Positions 22,241 to 35,591 of a stretch of 64,000 bases of DNA are shown here, piece after piece. Where the stretch lies: positions 245,733,082 to 245,797,081 of the forward strand of contig OZ005660.1 of NCBI GenBank assembly GCA_963930645.1. The letters run 5' to 3'. The notes beneath the pieces were generated by a model. That model was not told the DNA's origin. It did no database searches and worked only from the letters and a program-made list of their open reading frames with translations. The first letter of the stretch is position 1; each line of letters opens with the position of its first letter. A program made the position numbers and the translations under genes. The stretch is from Salticus scenicus (taxonomy: Eukaryota > Arthropoda > Arachnida > Araneae > Salticidae).

Positions 22241-24275
22241 TATGCCTTTATATAGATTAAAAATACGTCCTGTTGTATTCAATTCTGTAGTTTTGTACAG
22301 CATTTTATAGCTATTACTCAGGAAACAAAAAGCTTTTATTTTATGTTTTATAAATATTTCAGTAGTTATAACATTTAAATACAATTGTTAGAAATGGGGG
22401 GGGGGGGGGATGCTTAAAAAACCTAATGATTTTCCAGTGTTTACTCATCAACAGAATAAGGCTTAAATAAAACAATTTCTATTTTTAAAAAATTCTTTTC
22501 TTTGCTATTGTGTTGAATTTTTATACGTGAGGGGAAAATAATAAATATGTAGAATTCACCTGATAAATTTATAATATAAACAAATGAGATATTTTTGTAT
22601 TAACTTCATGTCAGCAATTAATCACCATTATGATAAACTAATATTTATTTTAAACTTATTATAAAACATTTGTATGCACTGTATTATTTCATTTCATATA
22701 ATGGCATCCTATTAATACTAAAGGATAAACTGTCAGTATGTGATTAATATGAAAGTACCAGAAATGGCTATTATGCTACTAAAATTAAGGGATGTATCAT
22801 TTTTAAATCCTTGAATCTGTTTCGTTTGCACTCTAAAACATGTAAATGTTATGAAGAAAAACAAGATTTTTTTTAAATTTGATTCATTTTTAAACAAATA
22901 TAACTCGTTCATTATAACACCCCTCAATGAAAAAAAAAATAATAATAATAATAATTTTTTACACAAAATTAAAAAATTTTAAAAATGAAAAATGCCTCTT
23001 TCCAATCAATTTGTCGATAATTAAATCAAATTATGCTTGCCCTTTGTACAAAACAAAACTTATTTAAATTCTAAAAAAAAAAAAACTTTGCAGTGTATTA
23101 TAAACAATAAGGTATATTTTAAAATTACAATGAAAAAGAAAAAAAAAATCTGAAACACAATATAAGTGGATAGTAAATTAATATGAATTTTAAAATAATT
23201 ATAATCTATATTTATTACATGTATAACTTATTAATGTTTTAGACATTATTACTGATTGTATAAATATTTGTACCTGTTTATGGTTTGAACTAATAAATTC
23301 AAAACAAATCTGTACTAGTAAATGTTAAATAATTTTTACATGTCCAGAAAGTATTTATATTTCTCGCCTTATGGTAATTATGAGAATTTAAGAAAAGCAA
23401 TTCAAGCTTGTTTAACATTCAGAATTAATGCTTTTTCTTAAAAACTCACAATCTCAGCAAAATCTCAACTCAAACAACAACAACAACAACAACAAAATCT
23501 ATAAAATAATTGAATGCAAAATATTAGGCTATACATTTTTATTTATTTATTTTTGTTAAATACATAACACTAAAAAAATTTAGAATATACACTGTTATAT
23601 TACAAATAAATTGATTTATCATCAAAATAGCCTATCAATGATTTATAAATAATGAATCTTTAAAGCCTAAAATTTTGTTTCTATATTAATCAAAATGTTA
23701 TGTTTCTCCAAAAACATAAATTTGTTTACTTTTTAAAACATACTTATAAATAATATCTTATTAAAAACAACTGTATTTTTAAAGTATCACAAAACTAAGT
23801 TTAACATATACCATATTAAGCATAGTTATAAATAAATTTCATAGTAACACGTGAACGTATCACAGTATATTTTGAATGTCGATAACAATTCATTATGAAA
23901 TGTTAAAAGCCTAAAGGTTTGTTGTTTATATTAATTAAAATGTAATAACAATACGTTTTTCAAAGAACATAGTTTACGCAGAACAGGTATTTACTTTTCA
24001 AACACAATTTTCAACACAAATACGGTTGAAGGCGATGTAAATAATCCGTGGATAAACACTCTTTTTCCATGCACAGAACCATGGAGATACGTTGAGAGAG
24101 CAGCCTTCTGAACATTGAATAAATAAAATTCAAATTTGAATCGAAAAACTTTGTAGAATATAAACTTTCTTAAATTTGTTGATTACCATACCATATCTAC
24201 ACTACATAAAGAAAATGGCGACCTTCAGGTGCAGTTTAGCTCGAGTATTTACGTAAATTGGATTAGTTCAATTTT
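22241..24275. other. AT-rich non-coding DNA
   Basis: No gene supported. It holds a G run at 22397-22409, an AAT run near 22938-22953 and a CAA microsatellite at about 23473-23497. A GC-richer strip at 24020-24115 has no clear frame. Confidence 0.5.
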
Positions 24276-26559
24276 CATTCAGTTTATGTGCCTATATTGA
24301 CGTCTGTATTTTGTACATTTTTCGTAGATTCGTCTATGTCCAGAATTTCACATATTCTGAACATATTTCAACTTGAGGCCTATGTTCAAAATTCGTCTAT
24401 AGATGTAACTCAGACGTGATGGAGGAAATATGAATGTAAAATGAACGTATGTGTTATGTGGGTTGTTGCTTTTGCGAAAACTTTTTTGCTGAAATATATA
24501 TGAAATTAGCATATTCTTTATACTCCGAGAGTTTTAGGACAATTCATCAAGAATTTTTCTAGATATTTGACAAAGCGTCTGAAATCGTAAGTGTCCGGCC
24601 ATTTAAGGGAAAGTAGTGTATAAATTTAAGAATGAAAAGCACAAGCGAAAATATTTTATTGTTCTATTACATTTGAAGTAATATTTTCTTTTAACTGTAA
24701 TAAATAGAAAAAAGGATCTTTATTTATGCACTATAAATACAATTATGCGACTTCTAAATCATCATCTTTAAAAGTACATTGAAAACACCAATTTATTCAT
24801 CAGGGAGTTGCTCCCATTTTTTATTCATTATAATTCTTTAGATAATTATATATTTTTTAAAGAACAATAAATTTTAAAACAAGTAAAACCGTGCTAATAA
24901 AATCTTACTTGACAAATAATCGTAATTTATTTATTTATATTTTCTATTGCATTCCTTACTTCCTTCTTTTACTGTATTTTTTTCGAATAATAATAAAAGA
25001 ATACTGCATGTCTTTACTCTCTTAGAAATGTCGGTTATTAAGAAGAAAAAAAATATATAATTTTTATGTAGCATTTAAACGGATAATCTTAAATTTAAAT
25101 TAGTTAAATGATTAAAAAAAAAAAAAAAAAAAAGCATTCAAACTTCATTTATTTTTGTTATTAAGGTTTTTTGTAGAAATAAACTGAACTTAAATTCAGC
25201 AAAGCTTTTTTCTCTTCCTGAGACCAACGAGCATTACGCATAATTTTGGTAGACATCTTTCAAGTAAACAAACAAACAAATAAACAAAAAAACTTAAAAG
25301 CAAATAAGTGAAAGACAGTGAACAGAGGTAAATTAAATACGGCGCAGCGCCCAGTTACATCCGAAAGGAATTGTGGGTAAAAGACGGCTTTTAGAAGGAT
25401 TAACCCCAGTCCCTACTGGGGTTGTTTCTGACCCTAGTAATCAACCCCTCTTTTGAGGAACCGGTTCAATTGGAGAGAATTTGGGGAATTCAACCCCAGT
25501 AAAACTGAGGTTGTAAACGGGGCCAGATAGGCATTTTCTAAAAATGGTCAAATCGTGTTCTGGATCTCTCAAAACATGCAAATCCATTGAAAACTGGAAA
25601 TAAAAAAATTATTTTGAACCCAATGCTTTCTTCTGTTGAATACAGAAGAAGGTAAAAAGATTGAATTTATGAAGTAGAATAGTTTATTATAGCTATAGCG
25701 AGAAGATAGGTGAAATTAAGTGAATAAATATAGCAATATTAATGCTGAATGAGTTTACGTAAAAACATCGTTTGTCATGTCATCACCGAGACAATAACAT
25801 CGCCTGTAAAAAACAGCGAAGCAAAAGTTTTTATACTGATTTGACTTGACATTGGAATGGAATTTTCAGAACTCATTTTTTTAAACATAAATCTAAAGTT
25901 TGAAAATTTATGTGTGATGATTTGATGTCATGCCAAAACTATTTCTAACACATTTTCATTAGTTTCTTCCACAGGCTTAAAAAGAAAATATTCGATTCGT
26001 GAAAATTTTTGATCTTCAGTTTTCAATGGATTTATGCATTTTTAGATGTTCCGATCATGATTTGACCGTTTAAAAAAATGCCTGTGTGTGTGCTACCAAA
26101 ATTTTGTAGATTCTATCGCACAAACCAGTGGACGGTATTTAACCAAACTTGATATTTATTAAAATCCTTGTCTTAAATTGATGGTGATTAGCTTCTAGGG
26201 TATATCGCCCAAAAAGTGGCACTGTTAAGTTATGATTTCTCTACTTTAAGAAAATATATATTTCAGCTTATATAATGTTTAAATGCACTAAATTTGACAT
26301 GTTGTGTAAAACTATACAAATTAAATTTGAATACATATTGGGCGATAAAAGGTGCTTCTGTGTTGTAACTTAATCCTTTTTAAGAGAAGGCAATATCTCA
26401 ACTTCTATGGTATATAAATGCACCAAACTTGGTGTGTGAGATGTAGGTGAAAAACTAACCTGATTGAATTTGGGTGCACATTGGTCGTCAGATGGTGCTG
26501 ATAAGCTGCATTACTTTCTATTCACTTATATTTTATCTATACATATAAAAGAGTAAACT
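24276..26559. other. non-coding DNA with hairpin and dispersed repeats
   Basis: 24280-24463 has ACGTC/TTCGTCTA-rich wording similar to the 17303 repeats. 25403-25424 is a hairpin (AACCCCAGT, CCCT, ACTGGGGTT) with a second, weaker version near 25491. 25629 onward opens with a TCTTCTGT...ACAGAAGAAGG hairpin like those starting the Helentron-like elements. 25985-26540 belongs to the dispersed repeat family. No gene supported. Confidence 0.5.
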
Positions 26560-29370
26560 CACTGACTCATTACAGCTGTGGCAATCCTATGGAAGGTAGA
26601 GTCACAATTGTTGGTGAGCAGGTTGATTTTAGGACTCTGACACTCACTAAGACGTGATTTTGCGAAATGGAATGCGGGATTTTTAGTGCAAAAAAAGCAT
26701 TTTCTGTGATTTGAGTTTTGGATTTTTAAGGGGGGGGGGGAGGTAAAAACAATTTTCGGAGGCAAATTTAGTAAAATACTGATTTTCGAGTAAATCTCTA
26801 CCAATAATAGCCCAAATGTATAGAAAATCGCCAAGAGTCCTCTTGAGGATATTTCCAAAAACTTACTTTTGATTTTTTCCAATTTTCGATATTGGAGGGG
26901 AGTTACCAGGGGGCAAATTCGACCCCCTCTTTTAGCTCTAAATTCGTCTGTGGAAATCTATAGGAGGTAAGGTCACAAATTTTAGTGTGTGACTTTTTTA
27001 CGTGTGTCTAACACCCATTGCAATGGGATTTTGTGAAAGGCCCCCCATTACCTCTTTGGGGATGGGGCGGGGAATAAAAGAGTAAAATCACTGATACACT
27101 GACTCAACACAGCCGTGGCAATTCTATGGTAGATAGACTCGCAAATTTTGGTGAGCACGTTGGTTTTAGGACACTGATGCCCATTAAGGCGGGATTTTGC
27201 GAAATATCCCCTACTCCCCCTGGGGGGGGCAGATGGCAAAAAACCCTTATAGGCATAATTCGGCTCCAAATTGCTTCAGGGTGAAGAAATTGCAGAGAGA
27301 GAGATACTAGACTTGAGTGCAAAAAAAGCATTTTCTGCGATTTGAGTTTTGGATTTTTAAGGGGAGGGGGATAAAAATGATTTTCGGAGGCAAATTTAGC
27401 AAAATACTGATTTTCGAGTAAATCTCTAACAATAATAGCCCAAATGTATAGAGACTTCTTGAGGATATTTCCAAAACCTTACTTTTGATTTTTTCTGATT
27501 TTCAATATTGGGGGGGGGGGAGTTACGAGGGGTCAAATTTGACTCCCTCTTTTAGCGCTAAATTTGTCCGTGGAAATCTATAGGAGGTAAGGTCACAAAT
27601 TTTAGTGTGTGACTTATTTACGTGTGTCCAGCACCCATTCTAACAGGATTTTGTGAAAGCCCCCCTTTCCCCCTTGGGTGTAGGAGGGAATAAACACGTT
27701 TCGAAGCATAACTTTGCTCCAAATTATCTCAGTAATATTAAATTTTATGTGTGGGTTGTTTATGCATTCCCAACACGCACTATAAAGGGATTTTATGAAA
27801 TTTCTCCCCCCCCCCTTTAAGGACATGGGGGAATAAACATGCTTCCAAGCTTAACTTTGCTTCAAATTATCTCAGTAAGATTAAACTTTATGTGTAAATT
27901 GTTTATGCGTTTCCAAAACAATAATAAACACGCGGGGAAATAAACACGTTTCCAAGCATAACTTTGCTTCAAATCATCTCGGTAAGATTAAATTTTGTGT
28001 GTGGGTTGTTTATGCATTCCCAACACACACTATAAAGGGATTTTTCGGAATTTCTTCCTCCCCCTCTTTAAGGGCAGGGGGGGGGTAGTAAATGTTTCCA
28101 AGCATATAACTTTGCTTCAAGTTATCTCTGTAAGATTAAATTTTATGTGTGGGTTTCTTATGCGTACTTAAGACACACACTGCAAAGGGATTTTGTAAAA
28201 TTCCACCATATCTTCTTGGGGGTGGGGGAAATCATTTTTCCATGCGCAACTCTGCTCTGAACTATCTTAGGTGATTTTTTATGCGTGGGCTGGTTAGGCA
28301 ACGCGCATTATAAAGGGATTTCAGGAAATTTCCTCTTTCCTCCCTTTAAAGGCGGAAGGGGGAGGGGCAAAAACACGTTTTAAAAAGTAACTCTGCTCCA
28401 AATTACCTCAGGAAAGCGATTCTTTGATATGTCGATTGGTTTTGCGTACTCAACACACACAAACTGCAAAGTGATTATTTGAAATTCCGTGTTATCACCC
28501 CCCCCCCCTTTTGAGGGTTGGTGGGTAAAATACATGTTTCCACATGTAACTTTCTTCAAAATTATCATAGAATGTCAATTTTTTATATGTGAACTGCTTA
28601 TACGTATTCAACACACACTACAAATTAATTTTGTGAAATTACACCCTTCCGCCCCTTGGGGGGCGAGGGGGCAAAACCATGTATTTATGCGTAACTCTGC
28701 AGTAAATTGTCTTAGGAAGGACCTTTTTGATGTGTGGATCAGTTACATGTATCTAACTGATAATATAAAGTGATTTTGCAAAATTTTCTCCCCCTTCTTT
28801 TCTTTAAGAATGGGGCTAAAAGAACACAGGGGGTGGAGCTAAAATACATATTTTAAAACATAGCTCTGCCTCAAATAATCTTAGGATCTCAAATTTTTAA
28901 TGTGTCGGTTATGTACGTGTATGCAACATGAATTATAAAGGGATTTTGTGAAATTACTCCTACCCCCTCTTAGGAGTGGGCGGGGCAAAAAACACATTTT
29001 CAAGCTTAAATGTGCTCCAAATTCCCTTTGGCAAATTTTGGTGTGTGGGTTTTGATTAAATGTACTTAATATGCACTTTGATGTGATTTTGCAAATCTTC
29101 CCATTACCTGCGAGGAAGGGGAGAAAAATGCAGGCAAGGCACTACCGAAGGCATTGTTTCTCCAGACGCAAAGTGTGGTGTGTGGGAAAACCGCTACCGG
29201 AGGTAGCGAGAACTTTATGGGGTGATCCTATGGGAGATAGTCACAATTTTTGTTGAGCAGGTTGATTTTAGGACCCTGAAGCTCACTAGACGGGATTTTG
29301 CGAAATACTCCCCTGTTCACCCGGGGGAGGGGTGGAGCAGAAAACAAAAACACCTTTATAAGCATTACCT
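26560..29370 (+). repeat. degenerate satellite domain with G/C runs
   Basis: Two kinds of unit are seen. Larger blocks (26560-27060 and 27075-27660) share long segments such as GGCAAATTTAG, AATACTGATTTTCGAGTAAA and ACCCATT...GGGATTTTGTGAAA. From about 27600 to 29130, roughly ten diverged units of about 150 bp each have AAAGGGATTTTGTGAAAT, a C run facing a G run, AAACACGTTTCCAAGCATAA, CAAATTATCTCAGTAAGATT and an AACACACAC tail. 29222-29370 returns to the larger-block wording. ORFs here are by-products of the repeat. Confidence 0.75.
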
Positions 29371-30160
29371 CCAAATTACTTCCCCCAGGGTTCTTACGCC
29401 TCAGGGAGAACCTGAAAATGAGGGGGAAAAAATTGGTCATAAAATCTCAGGGAAACCTCAGGGAAACTTTCAAAACAAGCATCAAAACCAGGAAAAACAG
29501 GGATCTACTCTGAAAAAGCTGGTACTTGTGCGTTTCCGTGACGTCATTATGGAAACCCAATAAGACACGCCTACTAACATCATGCCGATTCAATGAAAAA
29601 CTGGGCATGCTTTTTGCATCATGAACAATCCAATAGTGAAATTAGAGTCACCTTTCCTCTCTCTAAGAGATTCTTTAGCTTGATTTTTCTCCATGGATAA
29701 TTTGTTTTCATTCCATAACCGGCATCTGGCAGCAGCTTCAAATATTTCATTTGTTATTTAGTCTTACTGATGCAGTGTGCACGTGCTTAGCTTATTTAGT
29801 TTATTAGCTTAGGCATTTTATTTTTTGTGAGATGGATTGAATTATAATAAAAAAGTAATTATTATCATGAGTTGGAAAACATCGTTTAATCTGGACCGGA
29901 CAGATAAAAACTTAAATCCACAGTTTGCATTTTGGATCGAAAGTGTAGATAGTGACCCTTACAATGCACAATGTTGTTTAATAATCATTGACTAATCAAA
30001 TTTTTTTAAGCATTTGGTTTAAGGGCAAATTTTTATGTAAGAAAATTAAGTTTCCAAGAGTTTGTTATATATATACACATTTCCGATTCTGATTAATATT
30101 TTATTTTGTCTGAAAAGGATTTTAAAATTAATTTAAAATAAGTTACTCATATCAAAAACA
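29371..30160. other. non-coding DNA between satellite blocks
   Basis: Contains a CGTGACGTCATTATGGAAAC patch near 29530-29555 and otherwise AT-rich DNA. No gene supported; overlapping short ORFs on both strands lack domains. Confidence 0.45.
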
Positions 30161-30189
30161 TTATAGGCAGTTAGTTCACTATTTTTTTT

Positions 30190-31090
30190 TTCATTTTTAG
30201 AAAGGCGGGGGGGAGTCGATTAAAATAAACATCACTAGCTGTCGAGATGAAGAAGTTATTGATTCTGGGAACTAACTCAGGGAATGTTTTTTCTGAAAAT
30301 GAGTATGAACCCTGAGTGAAGAAATTGCAGATGGGGAGACTAGACTTGAATACAAAAAAATCGTTTTCTGCGATTTTGGATTTATAATCCAGGGGGGTAG
30401 GGGGTAAAAATGAGATTTTCGGAGGTGCATAAGGCAAAAACACATTTATGAGCATAACTCAGCTCCAAATTACTTGACAGTGAAGTAATTGCAGATGAAG
30501 AGACTAGACTTGAATACAAAAAAAATCATTTTCTGCGATTTTGAAATTTTGGATTTTTAATGGAGGGGTGGAGTGTAAAAACGATTTTTGGAGGTGCAGA
30601 AGGCAAAATCACCTTTATAAGGATAACTCGGCTCCAAATTACTTGACGGTGAAGAAATTGCAGAAGGGGAGACTAGACTTAAGTACAAAAAAATCGTTTT
30701 CTGTGATTTTGGAATTTTTATTTTTAAGGGGGGAGAGGGGGTAAAAATGATTTTCTGAGGCAAATTTAGCAATGTATAGATTTCCGAGTAAAATTCTAGC
30801 AGTAATAGCTCAAAGATATTTAAAAACACCTGCCAAGCGTCTTGAAGGTATCTGCAAAAACTCATTTTTGATTCTGGGGGGGAGGGGGCAAATTCGCCCC
30901 CCCCCAGTACTAAATTCATCCGTAGAAATCTATAAGAGCTGCGGTTACAAATTTTAGTGTGTGGCTTATTTACATGTGTCCAACACCCATTGTAACGAGA
31001 GGGGGTTCCAGGTTTTATAACTGATTTTCCCTGAGTTTTAATGAAAATTTTTATTTTCCCTGACTTTTTTTTAACAAATTCCAAATTCCC
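30190..31090 (+). repeat. second satellite block
   Basis: TAGACTTGAATACAAAAAAA followed by CGTTTTCTGCGATTTTGG recurs at about 30340, 30500 and 30670 (period about 165 bp). 30720-31000 repeats the GGCAAATTTAGC, TCCGAGTAAA and CTCATTTTTGATT string of 26730-27000 and 27370-27600. It ends next to a CCTGAGTTTTAATGAAAA/CCCTGAGGAGTATGAACCCT stretch. Confidence 0.72.
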
Positions 31091-34000
31091 TGAGGAGTAT
31101 GAACCCTGTTACAAATAATATGTACATGTACATTTAATTATAAAGATATCATTATTACTAATAGACTGTTGAAGAATTCTTAACGATAAGAGTTTCTATT
31201 TTCTACTGAAATTTATGAATATCTTTAATTTTTAAGATAAAATCTTTCTGTAAGTGACAATATCTTTTTCGCGACAATGTTGCTGTGTTACCTAAATGCT
31301 GACACAGGCAAATTATATAAAACAGATACTATAAAATATTAATATTTTAGTTTTAAAAATTAATGAACGGAGTTTTATGAAATTTGCCAAAATTTTAAAT
31401 ATTACATATTAATACCAAACATTTCTTCAAATAACAAAGTCTAAAAAAGTGAAAATCAGAGCTTTCTTTCTTAAAAATTCAGTTTAACCCTTCCGATATA
31501 TTTATACAGAATTATAAATAATAATGAAGTTTATAATTACTATTTAAAAATAATTCAGATATGTATGAAGTTGGCACAAGATAAAACAACTCACTTACAA
31601 TAAAAATAAACAATCTAAGGAAAATGTTAAATAAAATTTTATAATGCATTATGCAATAAACATGAATTGTTGTGTCCATAAAATAGCAATTTAATCCTCT
31701 TAAATAAATTTTAAAAATATTAGAGTGTTTTTTCTAAAGTTTTAAAATTATAATCTAAAGTACCTTTTGTCATTCATAATAGAAAAAATAAGATCAATAA
31801 AATCTCTCTGTATAAAAGGAGTAATTTTAAATATAGTTTTACAATGAAATTTTATATTATAAAGTAGACATAATTTGTATTGTTTTCTGCATAATTTAAA
31901 TGCAATTAGAGCAATACATAAATATTTTTGGAGAAAATGTAATGAAAACTACAAAATATTAAAATGTATAATGCTTTGATATATTTCTTCTGTTTATGTT
32001 TAGATCAGTTTATTAATTGTTATAATAATAACAAACATGCAATTAAACAGTAACTGGGTTTTCATTTCTAAGTTAAAAATTTCAATAAAACAAATTAATA
32101 AAAATTGCAAAATGGTTTAACAAAAGTTGAAGAGAATAATATGAATTTATCACAAATGCTATAGTTAACACTTTGTTTAGGATCTTTGAAAAAGTAATAT
32201 CTATCATATTAAATTATTAACACTCTTACCATGTTTAATTTTAAAAAATCAAATCAAAATTAAATGTAATGTTTAATCAAAAATAATACAAGCATGTGTT
32301 TCATTTGTTTATAAACAAACAAGGGTTGCTAGTAAACTGCAATGGTGGGTTACCAGAAAAACTAGGCAATCCAAAGAAATCACCAATTTATAATAAACAT
32401 ATATAAAGTTATAACTAATCTTACATTAAAAGGAAAAGTGCAAAATGGTATTAATAAATCATTATAATAATTTGCAAATTGCAGATTCAAGATTTGTTGT
32501 TTCAGTAAAATTTTGAGATGGAAATTATAACATTACCAATTAATTTAAAATTAAAGCAACAATTTAATGAAATGAATGAAGAAAATATAAACTCACTTCA
32601 ATAAGTAAAATAATTAATATATCACACTTACAACTGGTATGCTTCTGTTACTATCTCTGATAATTCTTTTCTTTTTGATAATCAGGAAAATGATCCATCT
32701 AGCAAGTATGATCATAGAAATGAAATAAATTCAGTTACCATGATCATTCCAGCTGGAATTTTTGGATCTTATGTTGATTTCACCAGATGAGATTTCTTTA
32801 TCAACATCGTCTCTACATTAATATTTAGTTGAAACTAGCCATTTCTTGTCATAAAACCTAATAAATTACAAGTTTGAATAAAAAAATAAAAAAATGTGCA
32901 ACTTCTAAATTATAAATAAAACATCAACAATAAACCTATAATGATAATTGATACTTTTCTATCTCACCAGTGCAAGTGATAAAGTCACCTTCTAAATAAA
33001 ATTCTTTTATAAAACTTTTATGTATATATGAGGTAAACCAGAAACCTCCTACATTCGAAAGACTAATACGTTTTATTAGTCTTTATCACCAACTATACCT
33101 ATGTTTATAGGTTTATACCTATTTTATCACCTGTGCTGGCGAAATGGAAAAGTACCTGATAATCAAAAGTGCCTTAAGATAATGACTGCAGCGTAAATCA
33201 TTAGTTTCAGATAACTAATAAACTGAAAATTTCTTTAATTAAATATAAGCTGCAGAGCATTTGTATAACATATTAAGTTAGGTAATAATTTGTAAAATTT
33301 TCTTTAAATTTACAAACTCAAGCAGAAATATATCACTGACAGCTAGCTCAGATTGAATGAAAATTTTCTGTGAAAAAACCAATGACTTAAAACATGAACC
33401 GAGATTAAAATATAATAATAAAATAAATCTAAAAAATGTTGTAAACAATTTTCACTCAAAAGCTAAAGAACACTGACATATTATTCCTTAACACAATAAA
33501 ATTTTTCATGCATGTTTAGGAATTGTCTTACATAAAAATTTGTTATTATCATGAGAAATGAATGTAGTTGTTTCGAAAACAAATTCTACAGTAAGTACTA
33601 TATTTAACTCATAACTGGAGACATGAATTTCCTTACACGGTTAGAGACAGAGTCAAAATGACTCCATTGTAAATCTTCTCTTGCGTTTTGTAAACGCCAA
33701 TGGAATTTACTTTGGAAAAGCAGTGTATTCAAATCATGTAATTACCAAAAATATTGATAGTAATAAAAAGATTACAATGCAGAATCATTTTGGCTCCCAT
33801 CTCCAATTAAGGGTTTTAAAATAAACCTTCACTTTTACAAAATGTATAGGTTATGGTTTAACATGCATACCTAAAACATAAAAGATATGGATCCAAATGA
33901 CAAATTCTTTTTTTTTTTCATTGCTAAATGATGCAATATTAACATGTATATAGGTCTCTATAATTATGAGGGAGTCGATGTTAAAATTACAAATACATAG

Positions 34001-34480
34001 AAAACTAAACTGATATGTTAATATACTAAAGAGGACTCTTTCAATTAAAGAAAAAAGAAATTAATGTTTATCTAGCTCAAACATCAAGAATAGTAGAAAG
34101 GTAATCATTTATAAAGAAAATTTTAAAGTTATTTTATTGCTATTATTCTCACTTTTTAACCGAATCTAAAATCGTTCATAACTTCTGTTATCAAGGTTTT
34201 TGTTTAAAGTCCAGCACCAGCTCTACGGATTACTATTCAACATATTTTAATTATATTAGTAATAATATTAGATTGTTACTATTTAAGAAATCAACACCAT
34301 TTTTTTAACAACTTACACTTTTTAAGTTTTTCTAAAATGTTAACAAAATATTTTAGGAAGATCATTAGAAAATAATCGTAATTAAAATAAGTTCATCTGA
34401 TTAAAATTATACCCAAACTTACAGTTATTTCACTAATTAAAGAAAATCTTTTAAAAACACTTCTCAATGTCAAGCAACAA
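31091..34480. other. AT-rich non-coding DNA
   Basis: No ORF of note on either strand over about 3.4 kb apart from the MITE at 32942-33172. It could be intron or intergenic DNA; nothing in the sequence decides. Confidence 0.5.
32942..33172. mobile_element. about 230-bp MITE with internal palindrome
   Basis: GATAATTGATACTTTTCTAT...CAGTGCAAGTGATAAA at the left faces GATTATCAGGTACTTTTCCA...AGCACAGGTGATAAA at the right (reverse complement). The centre holds a perfect 11-bp stem hairpin (AAAGACTAATA, CGTTT, TATTAGTCTTT) at 33057-33083. Edges and target duplication are not certain. Confidence 0.6.
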
Positions 34481-34585
34481 ACGGTAGCCCTAGCAAGCGA
34501 TCGTTAGCAGAGATGGTTGCATTAGTTTATCGTAGTGCAGTTTGCCATTTAGTATCAATACTCTATTTTCGGGAATGGTGCCAAG
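34481..34585 (+). promoter_or_regulatory. GC-richer host DNA left of the Gypsy insertion, possible promoter
   Basis: This stretch is less AT-rich than the 3 kb before it and ends in CCAAG, the target duplication. With 39174-39440 it forms one continuous host block upstream of the coding-like exon at 39444. Promoter function is inferred from position only. Confidence 0.3.
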
Positions 34586-34849
34586 TGTGGTATAAACCCA
34601 TAAAAACTATAAACTATAAGACTGAATTCTGAACTATATACATATGTTTATTACACATCAACTCGTGTTTGTATATTAACTGTAACCTGTTTTGTAACTG
34701 GCGGTTGTGTAAGTATCTGTCGTGCGTGTACGTGTTTACTTCCATTAAAGTTGTGTGTTGTGTTCTAAACACGGATTCTTAAATCATGCTACCAATAATA
34801 AGAGTTATTATTTACGCTCGCTTGTATCATAAAGATACATAACAACACA
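34586..34849 (+). repeat. Gypsy 5' LTR
   Basis: 264 bp, TGTGGTATAAACCC to AACAACACA. Followed at 34850 by TGGCGGCAGCGG, the expected primer-binding-site position; the primer tRNA was not identified. Confidence 0.92.
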
Positions 34850-34932
34850 TGGCGGCAGCGGTTAAAAAGTTAGTACTTCACTTTCTCAAAGTTTCGTTTT
34901 CACCAGCGTTCGTTTCGTTTTAAAGGTAAACA

Positions 34933-35587
34933 ATGACAACTACCACTACAGCTTCAGCTTATCATATTTCACCGCCATAATCTTTCCCATTTTCAACGCC
35001 AACTGAGTGGCCGAAATGGAAACAAAGATTTTTACGTTTTCGCACAACTTCAGGCTTAAACAAAAAAGTCCGAAGAGGAGCAAGTGGAGGCTCTGATTTA
35101 TATAATGGGTGACAAAGCTGAAGATATTTTTCTATCTCTCAACATCTCGGATGACGATAAAAAGAATTTTCAAACGGTAATCGAAAACCTCGATAATCAT
35201 TTAGTTGTGAAACGAAACATAATTTTTGAAAGAGCTCAGTTTAATCGCAGAATACAGAAAGAAGGTGAGTCTGTTAACGATTTTATTACTGATTTATATG
35301 TCCTAGCGGATAAATGTGATTATGGTAATCTCCATGACGAGTTACTCAGAGATCGCATCGTTGTCGGGATTACCGATGAATCTCTTAGTGAAAAGTTACA
35401 ACTCGACTCTCAATTAACTTTGCAAACAGTTATCGATAAGGTTCGTTTATCGAAATCAATTAAAAAACAGCAAACTGTATTGGTAACCAATGCATCTATC
35501 AATGCTGTAATGCATAAAAAGAAATTAGTAACACCACATAATTTCACTAAAAAGAGTACTCAATGTAATGTAAAGAGTACTCAATAA
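34933..35587 (+). pseudogene. Gypsy gag, broken
   Basis: The likely start ATG at 34933 (MTTTTTASAYHISPP) meets TAA at 34978-34980, but the frame continues with SFPFSTPTEWPKWKQRF, a typical gag start. A one-base slip in the A run at about 35062-35067 then moves it into the frame that is open to 35587 (EEEQVEALIYIMGDKAEDIF, then the RRIQKEGESVNDFITDL capsid-like region). A short duplication (AAGAGTACTCAATGTAATGT then AAGAGTACTCAATAAT) precedes the stops at 35588. The protein would form the retrotransposon particle if intact. Confidence 0.85.
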
Positions 35588-35591
35588 TAAA

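Noticed and set aside
24214..24253. Short ATG frame MATFRCSLARVFT as a first exon
   Set aside because: Only 13 codons, no clear donor site; cannot be told from chance.
26559..27331. Several minus-strand ORFs of 70-107 codons
   Set aside because: They follow the satellite repeat wording and recur with it; Pro/Lys-rich peptides come from the C/G runs.
29222..29563. Plus-strand ORF of 113 codons
   Set aside because: It begins in satellite sequence, overlaps an opposite-strand ORF and has no domain.
30557..31084. Minus-strand ORF of 175 codons
   Set aside because: It lies wholly within the second satellite block; the peptide is translated repeat.
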